Assembly: GCF_014653275.1 (NCBI RefSeq)
Contig: NZ_BNAL01000021.1
Coordinates: 1 to 58,727 of the forward strand
DNA length: 58,727 bases
Reading direction: 5' to 3'
From: Deinococcus piscis
GTDB taxonomy: Bacteria; Deinococcota; Deinococci; Deinococcales; Deinococcaceae
The notes beneath the pieces are model-generated. The model saw nothing but the letters and a program-made list of their open reading frames with translations, ran no database searches and had not been told where the DNA came from. The translations under genes and the position numbers were made by a program. Within the stretch, counting starts at the first letter, position 1, and each line of letters begins with the position of its first letter. This document shows positions 8,707 through 19,923 of the stretch, piece after piece.

Positions 8707-11640
8707 ATGGAACATACTCAACGGTGGCGTCTGGGCGTGCGTGTGCCGCGTCCTCTGCGACACGAGCTCTCACGTTTACCTCTACTGTCCACGTTGGAGC
8801 AGGCCAGCGAAGCCAAGCTGATTGCCCTGATGGCTCCGTCTGGGTATGGCAAGACCATCTTGCTGGCGCAATATGCCCGCGTATCACAGCGCAGTTGCAG
8901 CTGGCTTTCGCTATCGGGCGAAATGGCTGACCCCCTGATCCTGGCCCGCGCCCTGGCCTTCAGCTTGCAAACCACCTTGCCGGATCTGAAGCTCAGCAGA
9001 TTTGAGCGCACGCTTCAGGACGCCGCCTACAGCCAGGACATGGCCGTTGCACTGGCTGAGGACCTGGTAGATACGCCTGACAACCTGCGAATCATTCTGG
9101 ATCAGGCGCAGTACCTCTCCAAAACGAGCGGCGAGTGGCTGGAAACCTTCCTAGAGTGTTTGCCTGAAGGACACCAACTCCTGCTGGGCGGCTATGAAGG
9201 ACTGCCTGTGAACCTCAGCCGCCTGGCTTTCAGAGACGAGCTGATGATCCTGGGAGCCAGCCAGTTGGCCTTTACGCCGCAGGAGTCCACGGCCTATCTC
9301 TCCGCCAGAGGACTCGAAAAAGAGCATGAGCAGCTGCACGACTCTCTGGAAGGCTGGCCAGCGGGCATGGCGCTGGTCAGTGCTCAGGCCAAGGAATACC
9401 TGTCCCCGGCGGAACTGATTCGGGGCCTGATAGAGCAGCTGCCGGGTGAATGGCGGGACCGGTTCAACCAGGTCGGCCCTCTGTCCATCTGGAGCGAAGA
9501 ACGTGCGCGGCAAATAGGCGCGGACCTGCCTCCCGGTTGGCTGGAGTACGCCGCCCGCATAGGACTGCCCCTGGCTCCCCTGGGCCAAGGAGACTACAAG
9601 CCGCACCGCCTGCTCCTCAAGGAGCTCAAGAAAGACCTGGCAAAGACGCCAGTTGCCCCCGCCCTCTTCGCGGCAACAGGGCGACTGCTGGAAGCCGAAC
9701 AAGACTTGTACAGTGCCCTGGACGCCTACAGAAAAGCTGGGGCCTGTGCAGAAGAACACCGCGTGCTTTATCAGCTCCTGTTTGACCTGACCCAGCGTTC
9801 GGAACATGCGGTGGCGGCGGAGCTCCTGGAGCCGTATGCCTGGCAGGAGTTGCCGCCCCAGATTCAGGGACTGATGATGAGCATCTATAGCCGCCTGCAC
9901 CGCACGGCGGAAGTTGCCGAAATGGTTGAGCGTTTGAGCCAAAGCGGCCACGACAACCCTGCAGTTGCCAAAGCTTTGGCCGAGTGGGAAACCGATCAGG
10001 GGAACTACGCGGTGGCCCTCCAAAGGGCGCAGCAAGGACTGGAACGTCCGCTGCTCTCTGGCTATGACTGGACCATTCGCCTTCACAATGCTCAGCTGCG
10101 TGCGCTGTGGCTTGGGGGCGACATCGAGCAGGCCTGGGTGCAGGCACAAGCGGGAATTCAGCGTATTCAGTCGGATGACCCCGTGGCACTGGCCCAGCTG
10201 TACCACTTTGCGGCGATTATCGCGGCGGTGGCCTGGCAACCTGAGGCGGCAGTGGACTATGGCCGGCAGGCTTTTCAGCTGTACCGGGATGCGGGGGCGC
10301 TGCACGGTATGGCGCTGGTGTCCTGGGAAGTGATGAACGGCCTGGTACTTCAGGGACGCTACGAAGAAGCTTGGGCGGCCTACCGCGAGGTGCAGCAGGT
10401 GATTGGGGGTCATCCCCATGCCTTTCAGTGGGAGCAGGCTCACCTGCTTGAGCTGGTCGCCGACCTGCACTTGTGGAACCTGGAACTGACAGAAGCGGCC
10501 CAGACACTCGAAACTCTGGCCCTTCAGACCCAGCCGAAACGGCAAGATATTTATGAGCGGGCATCGCTCAAACGGTATGAAGTGGACCTCCGTTTGGGTA
10601 CTTGGAGCCCTCAGACTGACCCTTGGCCCGCGGTTGGAGAGAGTGATTATGGTCTGCTTTGGCGGGGCATGATGCTCCTGCTTAGCGGCGAAACGGAGCA
10701 GGCGCGGCAATCTCTAGAGCAGGCCGTAGACCGCCTTGATGGGGCAGAGCTGCTGCGGGCTCAGGCTTTGTTGGCGGAAGCCGAGCTGCAAGAGGGCCGG
10801 GAGGGAGCCAGCGTGCAATGTGTCCGTGAACTGAGCGCCAAATTGGGAGGGATCAGTCTGCTCCAAGCGGATATGCCCTACATGCCGCAGCTGGCACAGG
10901 TGCTGGGGGGCCTGGGTGGCGGGAAAGCCCAGCCTGCGCCTGTCCGTATCCCTCAGGCCCGTGAGCCGCAGGGAGGCCACCTCAAGATTATGGGCGACCA
11001 CTTCTCCCTGAGCTTTGGCGGCGAAGAGCACACCCTCTCGCACAAGCGCGGACGTGAACTGCTGATCCTGCTGGCAACGCGGGGCGCGTCCTCCCGTGAC
11101 ATGCTGGTTGACGCCATGTGGGATGGTGACGCCGATCCCAAGAACATTGACTACTTCAAAGTCATCGTTCGCCGTTTGCGCCACCAGCTGAGCCAGATTC
11201 TAAATACAGCGGAAGACCCGTTGCCATTCCGCCAAGGGGTGTATCAGCTGGGCAGCAGCATGGTCTGGCAAACGGACTATGGAGAACTGCGACAAGCCGT
11301 AGAACAAAAAGACCAAGAAGCGGTGGCTGCTCTCTTGGAGCACTGTACCAACCGCTTCTTGGAAAGTATTGGGGAGGAATGGGCCGAGGAATTAAGGTTG
11401 GAAATACAAGATTTGATAGAAGAGGCAGCGCTCTGGATTTCTAATGAAGATGAATCAAATACACTGGGCTTAGAGGCCTTGGTCAGACTTGACTCCATGA
11501 ATCCTATGTACTATGAAGGATTAATAGAAAGACTCAAAAAATTGGAAAAATCCGATAAAGCGAGAATTTATTACAAAAAATATTTGAGAATGATGGTCAG
11601 TGAAGACTTGGGTAAGCCTCAAGAGTATGACCTAATTTGA
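8707..11640 (+). CDS. ATPase/TPR-like/SARP transcriptional regulator
   Basis: ATG 8707 follows GGGGAGGA and gives 977 residues; an upstream frame extension to 7801 is antisense to the M50 gene and is rejected. An N-terminal MalT/STAND-like ATPase has a P-loop APSGYGKT (43-50) and a Walker B-like LRIILDQ near 130. The middle (about 330-740) is made of helical repeats, typical of ligand-sensing regulators. The C terminus holds an OmpR-like winged helix (about 765-855) and a BTAD-like domain, together a SARP-type output. It is divergent from the RiPP operon and probably its activator. The last 80 codons are clearly more AT-rich than the rest. Confidence 0.88.
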   Translation: MEHTQRWRLGVRVPRPLRHELSRLPLLSTLEQASEAKLIALMAPSGYGKTILLAQYARVSQRSCSWLSLSGEMADPLILARALAFSLQTTLPDLKLSRFERTLQDAAYSQDMAVALAEDLVDTPDNLRIILDQAQYLSKTSGEWLETFLECLPEGHQLLLGGYEGLPVNLSRLAFRDELMILGASQLAFTPQESTAYLSARGLEKEHEQLHDSLEGWPAGMALVSAQAKEYLSPAELIRGLIEQLPGEWRDRFNQVGPLSIWSEERARQIGADLPPGWLEYAARIGLPLAPLGQGDYKPHRLLLKELKKDLAKTPVAPALFAATGRLLEAEQDLYSALDAYRKAGACAEEHRVLYQLLFDLTQRSEHAVAAELLEPYAWQELPPQIQGLMMSIYSRLHRTAEVAEMVERLSQSGHDNPAVAKALAEWETDQGNYAVALQRAQQGLERPLLSGYDWTIRLHNAQLRALWLGGDIEQAWVQAQAGIQRIQSDDPVALAQLYHFAAIIAAVAWQPEAAVDYGRQAFQLYRDAGALHGMALVSWEVMNGLVLQGRYEEAWAAYREVQQVIGGHPHAFQWEQAHLLELVADLHLWNLELTEAAQTLETLALQTQPKRQDIYERASLKRYEVDLRLGTWSPQTDPWPAVGESDYGLLWRGMMLLLSGETEQARQSLEQAVDRLDGAELLRAQALLAEAELQEGREGASVQCVRELSAKLGGISLLQADMPYMPQLAQVLGGLGGGKAQPAPVRIPQAREPQGGHLKIMGDHFSLSFGGEEHTLSHKRGRELLILLATRGASSRDMLVDAMWDGDADPKNIDYFKVIVRRLRHQLSQILNTAEDPLPFRQGVYQLGSSMVWQTDYGELRQAVEQKDQEAVAALLEHCTNRFLESIGEEWAEELRLEIQDLIEEAALWISNEDESNTLGLEALVRLDSMNPMYYEGLIERLKKLEKSDKARIYYKKYLRMMVSEDLGKPQEYDLI

Positions 11641-11850
11641 CTGACTTTGAAGATTGCTGAGGCCCTCCAGAGAGGAAAACATCTTGATTCTGTCGGGCCC
11701 ACGGAGTGTGCTTGAAAATCTCGTGATTTCTGAGTGTTGCTGCTGCACTTGTTCAAAACTGATGTTGGTATCGCAGTACCCATTCCGGAGCAGCACTTCA
11801 TTGATTTGCGCCAAGTAGTATTCCCTCAGCGTCGCCGTGTACTTTTCCAA
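11632..11850 (-). CDS. small protein of unknown function (72 aa)
   Basis: A TTG start at 11850 has GGAG 6 nt upstream. The 72-residue product is hydrophilic and helical, with one Cys (NGYCDTN) and a Ser-rich end (MFSSLEGLSNLQSQSN). I do not recognise a family. The gene overlaps the end of the regulator gene tail to tail by 9 nt and starts 36 nt after the small secreted peptide gene, so the two minus-strand genes may be cotranscribed. It might be part of a peptide-sensing module or a remnant. It lacks the paired Cys and Ser/Thr core expected of a lanthipeptide precursor. Confidence 0.45.
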   Translation of the reverse strand: MEKYTATLREYYLAQINEVLLRNGYCDTNISFEQVQQQHSEITRFSSTLRGPDRIKMFSSLEGLSNLQSQSN

Positions 11851-11886
11851 AATGATCTCCGTTGCGCTTCGGTACTTCAGTCAGGC

Positions 11887-12063
11887 TTAGGGGTGTGGCT
11901 GAGCGGGTGGCTGAGCCGGTGGGCGGTCTGGAACGGGCGGCTTAGGCAGATCAAGCTGATCAATCGGACGCCCGCTTTGTTGTACGGCTACGGCAGCTTC
12001 GGCAGCAGCGTGAGGGGCGGTACAGGCTAGGGCGGTAATAACGAGAGCAATGATTTTTTTCAT
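11887..12063 (-). CDS. small secreted proline-rich peptide (58 aa)
   Basis: ATG 12063 is preceded by AAAGGAG with an 8-nt gap, one of the best ribosome binding sites in the region. The 58-residue product starts with a clear signal peptide (MKKIIALVITALA) with likely cleavage near AAA-E (about 21) or AVA-V (about 26). The mature part ends in a repeated proline-rich tail, PVPDRPPAQPPAQPHP. The lone Cys lies in the signal region, and the preceding residues (TALA) are a poor lipobox. It is convergent with the ATPase/TPR-like/SARP regulator gene. By analogy with TprA/PhrA-type systems it may be an exported signal sensed by that regulator; this is inference. Confidence 0.65.
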   Translation of the reverse strand: MKKIIALVITALACTAPHAAAEAAVAVQQSGRPIDQLDLPKPPVPDRPPAQPPAQPHP

Positions 12064-12309
12064 GTCTTTTTCTCCTTTGGTATGACTCTAGTTTCCGGCA
12101 GGGGACACGGCGGAGACAGGCCAGATGGTGCGGCAGAGACGAGGGAGACAGCGGCGTGTGCCTGCAGCGAATTCAGGGGTCCGGGTATGCTGTTTGGGGC
12201 TGCGAATATCCCCTCTGGGCCGGGCGAAAAGCTACACCGAACCGGAGTGGCCTCTGGGCGACACGCCGTCTGCTGCGCTCTACGCTGCGCCTATGACTAC
12301 ACTGGGTCT

Positions 12310-12993
12310 ATGACCCAACCTGTGCAGTCCCATCTAGATGAAGTGAGCCGCTGGCTGGCCGAGCGCCCGGTGCTGGACCTCGGCAGTACGGACCTGGCCT
12401 CCGTGGCGGTGGTGGCGGTGGACATTCTCAATGGCTTTGCGCGTGAGGGTGCCCTGGCCAGCCCCCGCGTAGAAGGCATCATCGGGCCCAGCGCCCGCCT
12501 GATTGCGCAGGGGCTAGAAGCTGGGTTGCCTGCCGCCCATATCGGCATGATGGCCGACGCCCACCCGGCAGATGCTGAGGAGTTCCGGGCCTATCCGCCT
12601 CACTGCGTGCAGGGCACCTCTGAAGCCGAGTGGGTGACTGAGTTGCTGGACCTGCCGGCAGCGGGCAAATTTTCCTACTTTTATAAGAACTCCATTGCCA
12701 GTCACCACACGCCGGAACTGGAGCGCTGGCTGGAAAGCACTGCGCCGCAGACCCTGATCGTGATCGGGGACGTGACCGACCTGTGCCTGTATAGCCTGGG
12801 CCTGCACTTGCTGACGCGCTCACAGCACCGGGGCCTGGGTCAGCGAATCGTGCTGCCCGCCAACTGTGCCCAGACCTGGGACGCTCCTGACCATCCTGCC
12901 GACCTGTATCACTCTCTGTTTCTCTATCAGCTGGCCCGCACGGGTGCTGAAGTGGTCTCAGAGGTGCGCTGGCCCGTAGCCCAATCAGGCTGA
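12310..12993 (+). CDS. isochorismatase-family cysteine hydrolase (nicotinamidase-like)
   Basis: The 227-residue protein has the isochorismatase fold with its triad: Asp in VVAVDILNGF, Lys in FYKNSIASHH and the nucleophile Cys in IGDVTDLCLYSLG. The family includes nicotinamidase and various amide hydrolases; the substrate here cannot be fixed from sequence. ATG 12310 is chosen over the longer frame from 12082. It starts the conserved region, and TACACT sits 6 nt before it, the arrangement of a leaderless transcript. The gene stands alone on the plus strand, divergent from the small secreted peptide gene. Confidence 0.8.
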   Translation: MTQPVQSHLDEVSRWLAERPVLDLGSTDLASVAVVAVDILNGFAREGALASPRVEGIIGPSARLIAQGLEAGLPAAHIGMMADAHPADAEEFRAYPPHCVQGTSEAEWVTELLDLPAAGKFSYFYKNSIASHHTPELERWLESTAPQTLIVIGDVTDLCLYSLGLHLLTRSQHRGLGQRIVLPANCAQTWDAPDHPADLYHSLFLYQLARTGAEVVSEVRWPVAQSG

Positions 12994-13062
12994 ATCGGGC
13001 AGGCTGAACTAGGCAGGTCGTTTGGGGCGGCGCTGACTCCGCAGCCCCGCCCGCATGGTCCT

Positions 13063-13090
13063 GAGTCCAGGGCCACATTTCCCTGGACTC
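13063..13090 (+). terminator. hairpin after the isochorismatase-family gene
   Basis: A perfect 10-bp inverted repeat (GAGTCCAGGG/CCCTGGACTC) with an 8-nt loop lies 70 nt past the stop. No U-tract follows, so it could be a weak terminator or an mRNA 3' end structure. Confidence 0.45.
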
Positions 13091-13170
13091 CCCGTCGGCG
13101 GTGGAAAGTTCGGGGCCCAGTCCAGCTGAGCGGCGGTGCAGGTGATTGACTTGCTGGGCGCAGGTTCTTT

Positions 13171-13241
13171 AGTGTGGCCTCTCATCGCCGAACCCGCGCA
13201 GTTCGGAGACGAGAGGCTGAGCGCAAGGGAGCCACACTGTC
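13171..13241 (+). promoter_or_regulatory. folded 5' leader of the aromatic amino acid permease
   Basis: Three nested perfect stems can form: 13171-13178 with 13231-13238 (AGTGTGGC/GCCACACT), 13179-13183 with 13211-13215 (CTCTC/GAGAG), and 13188-13193 with 13201-13206 (CCGAAC/GTTCGG). The only Shine-Dalgarno-like stretch (AAGGGAG, 13225-13231) lies in the bulge beside the closing stem, 3 nt before the ATG. It could control translation of the permease. It matches no riboswitch class I know, and the T-box sequence TGGNACCGCGG is absent. Confidence 0.5.
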
Positions 13242-14453
13242 ATGACTGAACATTTCGCACAGACGCCGCAGGCGGGCCGTACCTTGGGCAGTGCCCTGAT
13301 TATTGCTGGAACCACCATCGGAGCGGGGATGCTGGCCATGCCCCTGACCTCAGCAGGCATGGGTTTTGGCCTGACCACGCTGGCCCTGCTCAGCATGTGG
13401 GCACTTTCCGCGTACACAGCGCTGCAATTTGCCGAGGTCTACCGTCACCACTCGCCGCATGAGGGGCTGGCCAGTCTGGCGGGGCACTACTTCGGTCCGG
13501 CTGGGAAGTGGGCCGTGACCGTCATCCTGCTGCTGTTCATGTACGCGATTTCAGCGGCCTATGTCAGTGGGGGCGGCAGCCTGCTCAGTGGCCTGATGCC
13601 TCTGGGTAGTGCTGGCGGCAGCGTCCTGTATGCGCTGCTGGTGGCGGCGGCTGTGCTGCTGGGCACCCGCAGCGTTGATGGGCTGACGCGGGTTTTGTTC
13701 GTCCTCAAGCTGGCGGTCTTTGGGCTGATTCTGGCGGTGGTGTTGCCGCGCACTGCTCCCCAGCTGCTCCTGACGGCACCGCAGCAAACGGCCCTTTATT
13801 TTTCGGCCTTGCCGGTCTTTTTCACGGCATTTGGCTTTCATGCCGTGATGCCGAGCGTGACCGAGTATCTGGGGGGAAAGCAGCGCGAACTGCGCCGCGC
13901 CATCCTGTGGGGAACCGGGCTGCCGCTGGCGGTCTACCTGCTGTGGCAGCTCGCCATTCATGGCCTGATTCCGCAGGCTGAGCTGCTGCGAGTGGGTGAC
14001 CTGGAGCAGCTCAGCGCTGCAGTCGGTCAGGCCACTGGGAGCGCTGCACTTAGCCAGGGCGTGCGGGCATTTTCCGGGTTGGCCCTGACCACTTCAGTGC
14101 TGGGGGTCGGGCTGGCGCTGCTGCACTCGCTGCGCGATGTGCTGGGTGCCCGCCTTCCGGCGCGGGGCAGCTGGCTCTGGCTGGGCCTGCTGACCTTCGT
14201 GCCGCCTACCGTCCTGGCGACCCTCTACCCCCAGGGATTTGTGGCGCTGCTGGGGTACGCTGGCCTGCTGGCGGTGCTGTATACCGTGCTGTTGCCGGGG
14301 CTGCTGGTGCTGCGGGCCCACCGTCAGCGGCCCACTGAGGCGCGGTTGCCTGGCGGCCCGCTGGCAGTCTGGCTGTCGCTGGCCGCCGGGGTCGCCATCA
14401 TCCTGATTCCGCTGCTGACGCAAGCTGGCCTCCTTCCCAAAGTGCAGGGCTAA
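13242..14453 (+). CDS. aromatic amino acid permease (Trp/Tyr permease family)
   Basis: The 403-residue integral membrane protein has about 11 predicted spans. Its N terminus LGSALIIAGTTIGAGMLAMPL is diagnostic of the tryptophan/tyrosine permease family (TyrP, Mtr, TnaB), which imports aromatic amino acids with protons. The exact substrate within the family is not clear. It is a single gene preceded by a folded leader and followed by a strong bidirectional hairpin. Nothing in the neighbourhood ties it to a pathway. Confidence 0.85.
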   Translation: MTEHFAQTPQAGRTLGSALIIAGTTIGAGMLAMPLTSAGMGFGLTTLALLSMWALSAYTALQFAEVYRHHSPHEGLASLAGHYFGPAGKWAVTVILLLFMYAISAAYVSGGGSLLSGLMPLGSAGGSVLYALLVAAAVLLGTRSVDGLTRVLFVLKLAVFGLILAVVLPRTAPQLLLTAPQQTALYFSALPVFFTAFGFHAVMPSVTEYLGGKQRELRRAILWGTGLPLAVYLLWQLAIHGLIPQAELLRVGDLEQLSAAVGQATGSAALSQGVRAFSGLALTTSVLGVGLALLHSLRDVLGARLPARGSWLWLGLLTFVPPTVLATLYPQGFVALLGYAGLLAVLYTVLLPGLLVLRAHRQRPTEARLPGGPLAVWLSLAAGVAIILIPLLTQAGLLPKVQG

Positions 14454-14483
14454 ACGCTTGTAGCCAACATCTGGGCATGGCTG

Positions 14484-14524
14484 CAAGCCAAAGCCGCCGG
14501 AATGCACCCGGCGGCTTTGGCTTG
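14484..14524. terminator. bidirectional terminator between convergent genes
   Basis: A perfect 17-bp inverted repeat (14484-14500 with 14508-14524, containing AAGCCGCCGG) with a 7-nt loop lies between the permease stop and the stop of the convergent exported-protein gene. It would serve both strands. U-tracts are weak. Confidence 0.7.
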
Positions 14525-14533
14525 GGCCGCTGC

Positions 14534-15547
14534 TCAGGGAAGGACTGGCAGCTTCTCGTACACCTTTTTGCTGCTGCCGTTGTCGAAGCTGAGGTTGGCC
14601 GTCACGTTGATTGAGGTATAGCGGCGTTCGGGGCGGGCGCGGACATTGAGCGGCAGGTTGAAGATCAGGCGGTTGCCCTCGGTGCGGTGCAGAATCGGGC
14701 CGCTACCGCCGGCCTGCCAGACATCGCGGGTGTTCAGCTGCAACTTGCCGCTGCGGCCAGCCTCTACATATTCCAGCTCATAGGTAAACGTCGCGCTCAC
14801 TGGTTTGGCCCCGTTGGGCACCGTCTCAATCACCAGTTGGCAGCGGTGGGTCTGACCGGCGCGCAATTGCGTGCGGACGGCACCACTGGCAGTATCGGTG
14901 CAGGTGGTGAAGTACCACTGCGTAAACTTGGGCGCTTCCCCGCTGCGAGTGCCTCCCGGGGCGGACACGCGGCCCACTGGCGCGGCGGCAGGCGTTCCCT
15001 GGCCTTGCTGACAGCGGTTCACAGCGTTCCAGGCCACCTTGAAGCCGTCGGCTGGGAAAGTGTAGGTCAGGGTCTGGCGGCCCACGCTGGGGTCGCGGTC
15101 CAGCCGAATCACGACCCGCTCGCCCCGGAACAGGCCAGCGGCCATTTCACGGGTGATGCCTTCAGGGAAGCCGACGGCGGAGGGATGGGTTTCACCATGC
15201 AAAGTGGTGGGGTACAGAGCGTCACCGTAGATGAACTGCGGCGCACTGGAGCCAACGCGCACAGTAGCAGTAGGCAGAAGCAAATTTTCAGGGTCCAACA
15301 GAGGGTTCTTACTATCGAGAACGCTCCACAGTCCAGGTTCAGAACCATCTGCACACTTGAATGTCAGACTGGTTCGCCCGGTCAGGTCGTTCACCTCATC
15401 CACGATCACCATGCCTGTGTTCACATCAGTAATAGGGTCGCTGGACGCCGAGTAGTAGGTCCAGGTGCCGGGGACGCGTTCTGCGGCCTGAGCGGCGGGA
15501 GTCAGACTCAGGGCGAGGGAAGCCAGCAGCAGAGCAGTCTTTTTCAT
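14534..15547 (-). CDS. exported protein of unknown function
   Basis: The 337-residue product begins with a standard signal peptide (MKKTALLLASLALSLTPAAQA), so the mature protein is periplasmic or surface-located. Four Cys (FKCADG, NRCQQG, TTCTDT, HRCQLV) may form two disulphides. A Pro/Gly-rich linker near 200 separates two beta-rich halves. ATG 15547 has AGGAG 6 nt upstream. I do not recognise the family. It is transcribed alone, divergent from the MATE gene and convergent with the permease. Confidence 0.75.
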   Translation of the reverse strand: MKKTALLLASLALSLTPAAQAAERVPGTWTYYSASSDPITDVNTGMVIVDEVNDLTGRTSLTFKCADGSEPGLWSVLDSKNPLLDPENLLLPTATVRVGSSAPQFIYGDALYPTTLHGETHPSAVGFPEGITREMAAGLFRGERVVIRLDRDPSVGRQTLTYTFPADGFKVAWNAVNRCQQGQGTPAAAPVGRVSAPGGTRSGEAPKFTQWYFTTCTDTASGAVRTQLRAGQTHRCQLVIETVPNGAKPVSATFTYELEYVEAGRSGKLQLNTRDVWQAGGSGPILHRTEGNRLIFNLPLNVRARPERRYTSINVTANLSFDNGSSKKVYEKLPVLP

Positions 15548-15663
15548 AGGGTCTCCTGAGAAGTGAAGTGGTTTCTCTCAGAGTAGATTCATCTTGGATG
15601 CGTGGCAAGCCAATTTGCGGTGGTGCTCGGCTGGGCTGGGCAAATGGTTTAGACTGCCCGCCA

Positions 15664-17073
15664 ATGTCGTTGCCTGAAGACCACTCCGCCATTCCCAGCG
15701 CCGACCCTGCCACGCCGCAGCCCTCCGACGATACCGGCACCGAGCTGCGTGCCCTGGTGCGCCTGGCGGGGCCAGTGGTGCTTTCGCAGTTTGCGGCGAA
15801 TGCCCTGACCCTGGTCAGCACCGCAGTGATTGGCCGACTCGGCCAGGGAGAATTGGCAGCAGCGGCGTATGGCAGCGCCATCTATTACCTGTTTTTCGTG
15901 GCGCTGAGTGGCGTGATGCTGGCGGTGGCTCCCCGCGCCGCAGCGGCGTATGGTGCGGGTGACCGGCAAGGCGTCACCCGCGCCCTACATGCCGGTTTCC
16001 GGCTGGCACTGCTGCTTGCTGGGGTGATGCTCCCGTTCACCTATCTGCTGTCTACGCAGCTGTGGCGTTTTGCTCCGCCCGAGCTGGACACGGCCCTGGT
16101 CGCCAGCTACCTGCGAATCTACGCGCTCGGCATGCCAGCAGTGCTGCTGTTTACGGCGCTGCGGGGGGCGATGGAAGCCACCGGGCAACCGGCGGTGGTC
16201 ACGCGGGTGGCCGCCCTGGGCGTGCTGACCGTGGCTCTGGTGTCACCGGCCCTGGCGTTTGGCTGGGGACCGCTGCTGTCACTGGGACTGGCCGGAGCGG
16301 CGACGGCCTCAGCGCTGGCGGCCTGGGTCATGTTCCTGACCTTGCTGCCGCAGGTGCTGCGCCGCACAGAGCCGCTGGCATCAAGCACTGCGATGGGGCC
16401 AGAAGTGCGCAGCCTCTTTACACTGGGCTGGCCTATTGGCCTGACCCTGGGGGCAGAAGCCGCCATGTTCAGTGTGGTGTCGCTGCTGATGGGCAATTTT
16501 GGCAATCAGGCCCTGGCCGCGCACAACGTGGCCTTTCAGATTATTACGGCCCTGTTCATGATTCCGCTGGGACTGGCCACGGCCACCAGCATCCGGGTGG
16601 CGCTGGCGGCGGGTGCGGGTCGGCCCCGGCTGGCGCGGCGGGCGGGCCTGCTGGGAATTGGGCTGGCGGCAGGGGTGATGCTGCTGTTTGCCCTACTCGA
16701 AACCCTGATGCCAAAGCAGTTTATCGGCATCTTCGTCAATACAGGTGATCCGGCCAATGCGGCCCTGATGGCCACCACAGTCAGCCTGCTGTCCATTGCC
16801 GCGCTGTTTCAGGTGGTGGATGGAGTACAGGTCAGTGCCAATGCCTCTTTGCGGGGCCTGCAAGACACCCGCGTGCCGCTGCTGCTGTCACTGACCAGCT
16901 TCTGGGTGCTGGGAATGCCGGTGGGTTACGTGTTGGCCTTTGTGCTGGAGATGGGGCCCCGGGGCCTGTGGTACGGCCTGCTGGTGGGTCTCTTGGCGGC
17001 AGCGATTTTGCAGCTGACACGCTTTTTGCGCCTCACCGCCCGCATGAAACGCCGCAAGGACGCTGGCGAACTT

Positions 17074-17082
<9 letters not shown>
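15664..17082 (+). CDS. MATE family efflux transporter
   Basis: The 472-residue protein has 12 predicted spans and MATE signatures: VRLAGPVVLSQFAANALTLVSTAVIGRLG at the start, and FTLGWPIGLTLGAEAAMFSVVSLLMG with ALAAHNVAFQI in the second half. MATE proteins expel drugs or metabolites using proton or sodium gradients. ATG 15664 is 8 nt after TAGACT, a leaderless-type start; the longer frame from 15568 starts too far upstream. Its 3' end overlaps the convergent copA gene by 9 nt. The substrate is not predictable. Confidence 0.88.
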
Positions 17083-19602
<2,520 letters not shown>

Positions 19603-19608
19603 GGCTTT

Positions 19609-19631
19609 ATCCTACCCCCCTGGGGAGGGTA
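19609..19631. promoter_or_regulatory. CsoR-type operator and copA -10 element
   Basis: The near-palindrome TACCCCCCTGGGGAGGGTA (19613-19631) matches the C-tract/G-tract dyad of CsoR operators. On the minus strand TAGGAT (19614-19609) lies 6 nt before the copA ATG and shares two bases with the dyad. Repressor on this site would cover the copA promoter. copZ lies 65 nt to the right with its own TATGCT at 19685, so one site may control both directions. Confidence 0.65.
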
Positions 19632-19695
19632 GAGTATTAAACCCATCTTCATCGCCTTCTTTTCCTGATCCCCTGCGCTGGATTATGCTGACCCC

Positions 19696-19923
19696 ATGAC
19701 TCAGATTCAGAACAATCAGATGGTGACCGAGCTGGACATTGCAGGCATGAGCTGTGGGCACTGTGTCTCGGCAGTCGAAAAGGCGCTGCGCAGTGTGCCG
19801 GGCGTAGATGTGGTCACGGTCAGCCTCGAAGAAGGCAAGGCGACGGTGCAGGGCAACGCTGAGCAGGCAGCCATGCTCGCGGCGGTGGCCGAAGAAGGCT
19901 ACGTGGCGACTCCGCGTGGCTGA
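19696..19923 (+). CDS. copZ: copper chaperone (HMA domain)
   Basis: The 75-residue protein is a single heavy-metal-associated domain with the Cu(I) motif GMSCGHC. CopZ proteins carry Cu(I) to CopA. ATG 19696 lies 6 nt after TATGCT, a leaderless-type start. It precedes csoR with overlapping ends and is divergent from copA, the usual copper-homeostasis arrangement. Confidence 0.92.
   Translation: MTQIQNNQMVTELDIAGMSCGHCVSAVEKALRSVPGVDVVTVSLEEGKATVQGNAEQAAMLAAVAEEGYVATPRG

Noticed and set aside
9151..10710. 519-codon minus-strand frame opposite the SARP-type regulator
   Set aside because: Antisense shadow in GC-rich DNA; low-complexity His/Arg/Pro translation without domains, while the plus strand has a clear regulator.
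11887..12063. 58-aa peptide as the lanthipeptide precursor
   Set aside because: It has a secretory signal peptide, only one Cys inside that signal, and a Pro-rich tail without Ser/Thr/Cys core.
13063..13241. T-box riboswitch before the permease
   Set aside because: No TGGNACCGCGG antiterminator bulge sequence and no specifier-loop layout.
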